Below, piece by piece: positions 6,875 to 11,457 of a DNA stretch of 11,457 nucleotides. The stretch is taken from assembly GCA_046484625.1 (NCBI GenBank), contig JAWOIO010000056.1, forward strand, positions 1 through 11,457, given 5' to 3'. The position numbers and the translations under genes were made by a program. The notes under the pieces are model-generated. The model did no database searches, was not told the origin of the DNA, and was given only the letters and a program-made list of their open reading frames with translations. The first letter of the stretch is position 1, and the number at the start of each line of letters is the position of its first letter. This DNA is from DASUAO01 sp046484625. GTDB lineage: Bacteria; Actinomycetota; Acidimicrobiia; IMCC26256; PALSA-555.

Positions 6875-8017
6875 TCAGGCCTCGAGGCGGGGGCGCCCCG
6901 CACGGCGGGCCCGCCGGTCGTACCGCGCGATCGCCAGCTCGATCAACCGGTCGAGCAGCTCGGGGTAGGAGACGCCCGACTCCGCCCACAGCCGCGGGTA
7001 CATGGAGATGGCCGTGAACCCCGGGATGGTGTTCACCTCGTTCACGAGGAACCCCCGCCCCGGCCCCCCGTCGGCGGCCCGCTCTTCGTAGAAGAAGTCC
7101 ACCCTCGCCATGGCCTCGCATCGGCACGCCTCGAACGCCGCGACCGCGAGCTCGCGGACCCGAGTGGCCTCCTCGGCGTCGAGGGGAGCGGGCGCGAGCA
7201 GCTCGGCGGCGTCGGACTCGTACTTGTCGGCGTAGGAGTAGAAGTCCTCACCGGGGACGATCTCCCCCGGGACCGATGCGGCCGGAGGGTCGTCGCCGAG
7301 GATCCCGACCTCGATCTCGCGGCCCTCGATCGCCTCCTCCACGAGGATCCACTCGTCGTAGGCGAGCGCGACGTCGACCGCCCGTTCGAGCTCGGCGCGG
7401 TGCGCCGCTCGCGACACCCCGACCGACGAGCCGAGGTTCGCCGGCTTCACGAAGCAGGGGTACCCGAGCCGTGCCTCGACCTCGGCCACGAACGCCCCGA
7501 CGTCGTGACCGTCGCGGAACGCGATCCACGCCGCGGTGTCGAGCCCCGCCGCGGCGAAGGCCCGCTTCATCATCACCTTGTCCATCGCGACGGCCGAGCC
7601 GACCACGCCGGAGCCGACGTAGGGCACGCCGGCGAGCTCGAACAGGCCCTGGACCGTGCCGTCCTCACCGTACGGTCCGTGCAGGAGCGGGAGCACGACG
7701 TCGAAGGGGGTCTCGACACCAGGTGCACCCGGATCTCCGTCGAGCGGGACGAGCGATCGTCGACCGGGATCGGCCACCTCGCCGACGGGCGCGCCCTCGA
7801 CCGTGAACGCGGTCGGCAGCGCATCCCGGGCGCCGGCCAGCGCCGCGCGCGCCTCCCCGGCGAGGAGCCACGTGCCGTCGCGCGTGATCCCGACGGGGAT
7901 GACGTCGTAGCGCTCGGGGTCGAGCGCGCTCGCGACCGTGACCGCGCTCGTGCGCGAGACGTCGTGCTCGGCCGAGCGGCCACCGAACAGCAGGAGCACC
8001 CGGATCCGCTCGGTCAC
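6875..8017 (-). CDS. ddl: D-alanine--D-alanine ligase
   Basis: The enzyme joins two D-alanines with ATP to make the dipeptide used by MurF in peptidoglycan precursor synthesis. The 380-residue product has the complete ATP-grasp layout: FGGRSAEHDVS (11-21, with the conserved Glu17), LHGPYGEDGTVQG, GSAVAMDKVMMK, FVKPANLGSSVGVS, LVEEAIEGREIEVGILGD, a GEDFYSYADKY loop and NEVNTIPGF (326-334) with Mg ligands Glu327 and Asn329. The Tyr-bearing loop is typical of D-Ala-D-Ala rather than the D-lactate (VanA) type. Translation starts at a GTG, 16 bases after the stop of the four-TM gene, with only a weak GGGG upstream, which suggests translational coupling in an operon with the two genes upstream. Confidence 0.97.
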   Translation of the reverse strand: MTERIRVLLLFGGRSAEHDVSRTSAVTVASALDPERYDVIPVGITRDGTWLLAGEARAALAGARDALPTAFTVEGAPVGEVADPGRRSLVPLDGDPGAPGVETPFDVVLPLLHGPYGEDGTVQGLFELAGVPYVGSGVVGSAVAMDKVMMKRAFAAAGLDTAAWIAFRDGHDVGAFVAEVEARLGYPCFVKPANLGSSVGVSRAAHRAELERAVDVALAYDEWILVEEAIEGREIEVGILGDDPPAASVPGEIVPGEDFYSYADKYESDAAELLAPAPLDAEEATRVRELAVAAFEACRCEAMARVDFFYEERAADGGPGRGFLVNEVNTIPGFTAISMYPRLWAESGVSYPELLDRLIELAIARYDRRARRAGRPRLEA

Positions 8018-8033
8018 GTCGGCCCCACGCCCG

Positions 8034-8399
8034 TCAGCCGACCTGCAGGACGGCGCGGATACCGAGGCCCATCAGGAAGAGCCCGGCGAGCCCGTAGAGC
8101 ATCTCGCGGCGGCCCCGCATCTGCTGGCGGTACTGGTACGCCAGCCCGACGGTGAGGAAGGCCAGGAACCCGTAGAACATGTGGAACCGGGGCACCGAGT
8201 AGTCGTCGCTCGCGACGAGGACCACGCCGCCGAACACCTGGAGCATCATCGCCGCCTCGGCGACGAAGATCGCGATCCACAGCCACCGGCCCCGCGTCCG
8301 GACCACCTTCCACGCGACGAGCGCCGCGACGCCGACGATGCCGTTCGCGACGATCGCGACGTAACCCCAAGTGTTGTGGAAGTCGCGCAGCGCTCGCAT
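8034..8399 (-). CDS. Conserved four-helix membrane protein of unknown function
   Basis: The 121-residue product has four predicted membrane helices: about 11-32, 39-63, 72-90 and 100-119. Short basic loops (KVVRTRGR after helix 1, RQQMRGRRE after helix 3) place both loops in the cytoplasm. His8 (FHNTWGY) and His73 (PRFHMFYGF) sit at the start of helices 1 and 3, and helix 2 carries Glu48 and Gln54. The PRFHMFYGF and LFLMGLGIRA stretches look like conserved family signatures, but I know of no assigned function. It lies between a MhuD-like haem oxygenase (30-base gap) and ddl (16-base gap), all on one strand. Paired histidines next to a haem enzyme make haem binding thinkable, but that is inference only. 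ATG start, no strong Shine-Dalgarno. Confidence 0.85.
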   Translation of the reverse strand: MRALRDFHNTWGYVAIVANGIVGVAALVAWKVVRTRGRWLWIAIFVAEAAMMLQVFGGVVLVASDDYSVPRFHMFYGFLAFLTVGLAYQYRQQMRGRREMLYGLAGLFLMGLGIRAVLQVG

Positions 8400-8429
8400 C
8401 GTCGGGTTCCCGCTTCGGCGTGTGGGCGT

Positions 8430-8756
8430 TCAGCCCTCGGACGCGGAAATCCCATCTTCGCGCTGGACGACGTCGAACGCCCAGAGCGCGCTCTGGTTGC
8501 TGACCGGACCCTCCGTCGCGTGGGCCCGGTGTCCCTTGGCGAACGCGTCGCTGTTCGCCCAGGCGTCGAACGCCGCCTCGGACTCCCATCGGGTGTACAC
8601 GAGGTACGTGTCGCGGTCGTCGGTGGGCCGGAGCAGCTCGAACGCCTCGAAGCCCGGCGCCGAGCCAACCTGGCCGGCGCGGGCCGCGAACCTCCGCTCG
8701 AGCTCCTCGGCCCGCTCGGCGGGGACGGTGATGGCGTTGATGCGGACGATGCTCAT
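8430..8756 (-). CDS. mhuD: MhuD/IsdG-type haem-degrading monooxygenase
   Basis: The 108-residue product belongs to the antibiotic-biosynthesis-monooxygenase fold and closely resembles mycobacterial MhuD over its whole length: VRINAITVP at the N-terminus, PGFEAFELLRP (34-44), TRWESEAAFDAWANS (55-69) and GHRAH (75-79). Asn7, Trp66 and His76 correspond to the Asn-Trp-His set that IsdG/MhuD enzymes use to bind haem and cleave its ring, releasing iron. MhuD yields mycobilin without CO release; whether this protein does is unknown. The ATG is preceded by GAGGAG (8767-8762) with a five-base gap. It is the first gene of a probable operon with the four-TM protein and ddl. No iron-box operator is obvious upstream. 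A general ABM-domain protein acting on another substrate remains possible. Confidence 0.88.
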   Translation of the reverse strand: MSIVRINAITVPAERAEELERRFAARAGQVGSAPGFEAFELLRPTDDRDTYLVYTRWESEAAFDAWANSDAFAKGHRAHATEGPVSNQSALWAFDVVQREDGISASEG

Positions 8757-8997
8757 GTGTGCTCCTCGAGGCGATGACCGGGCTCAGTTCTACCCGCCAC
8801 CGGCGCCGGGACGCGCACCGGACGCGAGAACTGCTGGACCCGCGGGTCGCGAAGCGCGAACCTCCCCGGAGGGGCCCGGCACCGCCGATCCCCCGGCCCG
8901 GCGGATGCACCGCATGCGCCCGCAGGGTCCGCTGGGTGTGCCGACGGGCCGTCCCTGCCCCGGCCCGCGGCCACCCGGCGCTCCCCCGGTGCGGCGC
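8757..8997. other. Gene-free spacer between mhuD-like gene and the DUF664 remnant
   Basis: No plausible protein is encoded in these 241 bases. They contain the mhuD ribosome site, a perfect 12-base palindrome GACCCGCGGGTC (8837-8848), and several short GC-rich stems around 8866-8905 such as CCTCC-CC-GGAGG and CCGCC/GGCGG. The mhuD promoter and the 3' end of the remnant's transcript must lie here, but I cannot place either with confidence. Confidence 0.5.
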
Positions 8998-9344
8998 CTA
9001 CCAGCCGACGGCACCGTCGGCGAGCTCGCGGCGCAGGTCGGCATGGCCGTTGTGCCGCGCGCACTCCTCGATCATGTGCACGTAGATCCAGCGCAGGGAG
9101 CAGCGACGTCGGCCATGTGCCGCACGAGTCCGTGCAACGAGAGCTTCGACGTCTCGATCGGGCGGGCCTTGCGATCTGCGTCGGTGAGGCCCTCGCACTT
9201 GAGGAGCAGCGTCGCGCGGTGGTACTCGAGCCACGCCTCGAGCATCTCGCGCTCGGGGAGCACGAACGGCGGCTCGATCCGCCGCGGGTCCTCCAGGTCC
9301 TCGACCACGCCCGACACCGTAGCGACCGAACCGCCCGGTGGCAC
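8998..9344 (-). pseudogene. DUF664/DinB-like protein, internally deleted and frameshifted
   Basis: The 5' part encodes a normal family N-terminus: PPFVLPEREMLEAWLEYHR, KCEGLTDADRKARP and LSLHGLVRHMADV. Immediately after MADV, near 9105, the frame drifts into a stop at 9072. From the same point a different frame encodes the normal family C-terminus, SLRWIYVHMIEECARHNGHA, and ends at 8998. Family members are usually about 160-190 residues; both pieces together give only about 115, so roughly 50-80 central codons are missing and the join changes frame. The DinB-type metal-binding histidines survive in the flanking pieces (RHMADV and HMIEECARHNGH). Possible GTG starts are 9344, 9317 and 9308, none with a good Shine-Dalgarno. 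It sits 30 bases downstream of the PAC2 gene and would share its transcript. A collapsed assembly is an alternative to a real deletion. Confidence 0.85.
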
Positions 9345-9374
9345 CAGGACGCGATCGCAGGCGCGGCGGGGTCG

Positions 9375-10193
9375 CTACTGCTCGCGCAGGAAGCGCTCGA
9401 TCTCGTCGGCGAGCACGTCGCCCGAGACCTCTTCGACCGTCTGGGACTCGATCGCCGCCACGAGCTCCGCGACGTCGGGTCGCTCGGCGAGGCCCTCCTC
9501 GACCTTGCCGGCGTAGCTGGCGATCTCCTCGTCGAGCTCCTCGGAGCTCGCGTCGATGCCACCCAGCTCGGTGAGGCGGTCGAGCATCGCCCGGACCGCC
9601 GGGGGCGACGGGTTCCCCGACACGTAGTGCGGGACCTGGGCCCAGAGCCCGACCGTGGGGATCCCCGCGGCACCCAGCTCCACCTGCAGGACCGTCTGCA
9701 TCCCGGTGGGGCCGTCGTAGTCGGCGCGGATCGCGCCGACCTCCTGCGCGAGGGATCGGGCGGTGGCCGTGGCGAGCACCGGGACCGGACGGCGGTGGGA
9801 GACCACTGCGGGCATCCCGCCGAGGGTGAACGCCCGGACGACCCCGAGCCGGTTCGCGAGCTCCACGAGGTCGCGACTGACGGTGGGCCAGCGCAGCGAG
9901 GGCTCGGGTCCGCGCACGACGACGACGTCGCGCCCCGCGGTCCCCGCGTCGAGCCACAGGTGCGGCCACGTGATGTGGCGCGTCGTCCCGTCGACGAGCT
10001 CGACGGTGGGACGGGTCTGCTGGAGATCGACGAGGTCGTCGAGCGCGTAGCGCCCGAACGAGCTCTCGTCGTCGAGGTTCGAGACGAGCGTGCTCGCGGC
10101 GAGCTCGCCGGCGGATCCCGCGTCGACCCATCCGGTGATGGCGACGACGAGGACGGGGTCCTCGACCTCGGGCCAGGTGTCGATCTCGAGCAT
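9375..10193 (-). CDS. PAC2 family protein (proteasome assembly chaperone-like)
   Basis: The 272-residue product matches the actinobacterial PAC2 family (mycobacterial Rv2125 type), structurally related to archaeal and eukaryotic proteasome assembly chaperones; its bacterial role is unsettled. The N-terminal domain shows LVVAITGWVDAGSAGELA, then FGRYALDDLVDLQQTRP, DVVVVRGPEPSLRWP and TLGGMPAVVSHRRPVPV. Next comes GPTGMQTVLQVELGAAGIP and GLWAQVPHYVSGNPSPPAV. The C-terminal 60 residues are acidic and helical and end in a helix rich in Glu. I chose the ATG at 10193 because MLEIDTWPEVEDPVLV begins the recognisable domain; upstream codons are open but low-complexity and unlike the family. No proteasome or mpa gene is present here. 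It is divergent from the LLM oxidoreductase and followed by the DUF664 remnant. Confidence 0.88.
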   Translation of the reverse strand: MLEIDTWPEVEDPVLVVAITGWVDAGSAGELAASTLVSNLDDESSFGRYALDDLVDLQQTRPTVELVDGTTRHITWPHLWLDAGTAGRDVVVVRGPEPSLRWPTVSRDLVELANRLGVVRAFTLGGMPAVVSHRRPVPVLATATARSLAQEVGAIRADYDGPTGMQTVLQVELGAAGIPTVGLWAQVPHYVSGNPSPPAVRAMLDRLTELGGIDASSEELDEEIASYAGKVEEGLAERPDVAELVAAIESQTVEEVSGDVLADEIERFLREQ

Positions 10194-10273
10194 GGCCACC
10201 ACGGTACCGGCAGGGGCGAGGTGCCTCGGCACCGCGTCCGAATCCGCCGTGTACCGCGCCGAATCGCCATGTG

Positions 10274-10279
10274 TAGGGT
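10274..10279 (+). promoter_or_regulatory. Candidate -10 element of a leaderless promoter
   Basis: TAGGGT fits the TAnnnT pattern and ends eight bases before the ATG at 10288. That spacing places the transcription start at or within two bases of the start codon, as in the leaderless mRNAs that are frequent in actinobacteria. No Shine-Dalgarno is present between it and the ATG (GCGGAACC), which agrees. No clear -35 hexamer is seen. Confidence 0.4.
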
Positions 10280-10287
10280 GCGGAACC

Positions 10288-11220
10288 ATGAAGTTCGGCG
10301 TGCACACGGGACTGCAGAACACCACGACGGACGAGCTGCGCGCACTGTGGCGGCGCATCGAGGACCACGGGTTCGAGTGGATCTCGATCTGGGACCACTT
10401 CTACGCGGCCGACGCGACGGTGCGCGGCGGCGAGACCACCTCGGGTTCGATGTGCCTCGAGGCCGTCTCGGCACATGCTGCGCTCGCGTGCGACACCACG
10501 ACCGTCCGGTGCGGGAGCCTCGTCTACTCCGTCGGGTACCGGCATCCCGCGGTGCTCGCCAACTCCATGGCGACGATCGACCAGCTCTCCGGAGGGCGGG
10601 TGACTCTCGGGCTCGGCGCCGGGTGGCACCAGGGCGAGTACGCGGCCTACGGGATGCCGTTCCCGGCTGCGGGGGTCCGTCTCCGTCAGCTCGACGAGGC
10701 GATCCAGTGCATCCGACTGCTCCTGACCGAGGACGTCGCCAGCTTCGAGGGCGAGTTCTTCCGTCTCGACGAGGCCCGCTGTGACCCCAAGCCGGTGCAG
10801 GCCCGGCTGCCGCTGTGGATCGGTGGGGGCGGCGAGAAGGTGACGTTGCGCATTGCGGCCCGCCACGCCGACGGCTGGAACGTCCCGTTCGTCCCGCCCG
10901 ACGCGTACCGCCACAAGGTGCAGGTCCTCGACGACCACTGCGAGGCGGTGGGACGCGACCCGGCGGAGATCACCCGCTCGGTCAACCTCACGCTGGCGTG
11001 GAGCGAGGACGACCTCCGGGCCCAGTTCGGGGGCATGACCGACTGGGTCCGGCCCAGCGCGCTCACGGGGAGCACACAGCAGGTCGTCGACCGCATCGGC
11101 GAGTACGGCGATGCCGGTGCGGAGTGGGTGAACCTCGCGCTCCGGGCGCCGTTCGACCCCGACGCGCTCGACCTCTTCGCCGCCGAGGTGCTCCCTGCCC
11201 TCGCCTCGACCTCCGGCTGA
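10288..11220 (+). CDS. LLM-class (luciferase-like) F420-dependent-type oxidoreductase
   Basis: The 310-residue product has the luciferase-like TIM-barrel pattern: MKFGVHTG at strand 1, HGFEWISIWDHF (27-38), CGSLVYSVGYRHPAVLAN, IDQLSGGRVTLGLGAGWH (Gly-Leu-Gly-Ala-Gly-Trp at 108-113) with GEYAAYG after it, then the PLWIGGGGEKVTLR phosphate-binding segment and HADGWN. Such proteins in actinobacteria usually use cofactor F420, some use FMN; the substrate cannot be read from the sequence. Length is normal for the TIGR-type F420 subfamilies. It is divergent from the PAC2 gene with a 94-base gap and probably translated from a leaderless mRNA. A galT-like gene begins 17 bases after its stop and may be co-transcribed. 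Confidence 0.93.
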   Translation: MKFGVHTGLQNTTTDELRALWRRIEDHGFEWISIWDHFYAADATVRGGETTSGSMCLEAVSAHAALACDTTTVRCGSLVYSVGYRHPAVLANSMATIDQLSGGRVTLGLGAGWHQGEYAAYGMPFPAAGVRLRQLDEAIQCIRLLLTEDVASFEGEFFRLDEARCDPKPVQARLPLWIGGGGEKVTLRIAARHADGWNVPFVPPDAYRHKVQVLDDHCEAVGRDPAEITRSVNLTLAWSEDDLRAQFGGMTDWVRPSALTGSTQQVVDRIGEYGDAGAEWVNLALRAPFDPDALDLFAAEVLPALASTSG

Positions 11221-11237
11221 GCCGGGCAGGCACGACG

Positions 11238-11457
11238 ATGGACGACCGGTCCTCCGAGCTCCGGCTCGACGCGCTCACCGACCAGTGGGTGGCGATCTCG
11301 GGCCATCGCCAGGATCGACCGAACCTCCCGAGCACCGACTGCCCCTTCTGTGTCGGCGGCATCGAGGCACCCGAACCCTACGAGCTGCGCGTCTTCGAGA
11401 ACCCCTGCCCCCCCCTCGCGCCCTGCACGCCGCTCCACCTCTCCCTCCCCGCCGCGC
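11238..11457 (+). CDS. galT: Galactose-1-phosphate uridylyltransferase-like protein (5' part)
   Basis: The first 73 codons match the GalT N-terminus: ELRLDALTDQWVAISGHRQD (7-26) followed by RP, the zinc-site pair CPFC (35-38), and APEPYELRVFENP. GalT transfers UMP between UDP-glucose and galactose-1-phosphate in the Leloir pathway; the family also includes related HIT-type nucleotidyltransferases such as ADP-glucose phosphorylases, and the catalytic HPH motif is outside the window, so the exact activity is open. The ATG has only a weak GGCAGG upstream. The last 17-20 codons are suspicious: from about 11402 the sequence is two thirds C, and where the family usually has FENRWP this one reads FENPCP, explicable by G-to-C miscalls. 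Confidence 0.8.
   Translation, partial: MDDRSSELRLDALTDQWVAISGHRQDRPNLPSTDCPFCVGGIEAPEPYELRVFENPCPPLAPCTPLHLSLPAA

Noticed and set aside
8866..8905. GC-rich stem-loops as a structured RNA or riboswitch upstream of the mhuD-like gene
   Set aside because: The stems are about 5 bp, occur in DNA where such pairings are common, and match no riboswitch consensus that I recognise.
8998..9344. Programmed frameshifting in the DUF664 gene
   Set aside because: There is no slippery heptamer at the junction, and the central part of the family is missing altogether, so a frameshift alone cannot restore a full protein.

Overview
The window is a high-GC (roughly 70% by eye) chromosomal segment dominated by housekeeping genes. 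Gene content and protein flavour point to an actinomycetote, most likely an Acidimicrobiia-type lineage: a GTP-dependent PEP carboxykinase, a luciferase-like F420-type oxidoreductase, a MhuD-type haem oxygenase, a PAC2-family protein, and the order rpmB <-> DAK2/FakA-like gene -> recG. The taxonomic placement is inference from gene order and sequence character, not from a marker search. I saw no tRNA, rRNA, CRISPR array, insertion sequence or phage gene.

Layout. Positions 1-245 form a near-perfect inverted repeat in which the recG sequence folds back on itself; this looks like a contig-end artefact and it truncates recG. The minus strand then carries recG (2086 to about 141) downstream of a DAK2-domain fatty acid kinase-like gene (3747 to 2113). 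Divergent from these, on the plus strand, are rpmB (ribosomal protein L28, four-cysteine form) and, two bases after its stop, a 75-residue cold-shock-like OB-fold protein. A small GlsB/YeaQ-type membrane protein (minus) follows, then pckG (plus), a stand-alone Lrp/AsnC ligand-binding-domain protein (plus), and a minus-strand operon mhuD-like -> four-TM protein -> ddl. Further right on the minus strand a PAC2-family gene is followed by a broken DUF664/DinB-like gene. Divergent from the PAC2 gene is an LLM-class oxidoreductase, followed by the first 73 codons of a galT-like gene that runs off the window in a C-rich, probably low-quality tail.

How the genes relate. The left half is a translation, lipid-kinase and DNA-repair neighbourhood. 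The middle holds gluconeogenesis (pckG) and peptidoglycan precursor synthesis (ddl), with ddl sharing a transcript with a haem-degrading enzyme and a membrane protein of unknown role. I did not find a convincing new multi-gene system. The observations most worth a second look are the terminal fold-back with matching G-to-C discrepancies at both ends, the internally deleted DUF664 gene, the duplicated stop-codon segment between the DAK2 gene and recG, the OB-fold gene that has lost its RNA-binding motifs, and the mhuD/membrane-protein/ddl cluster.
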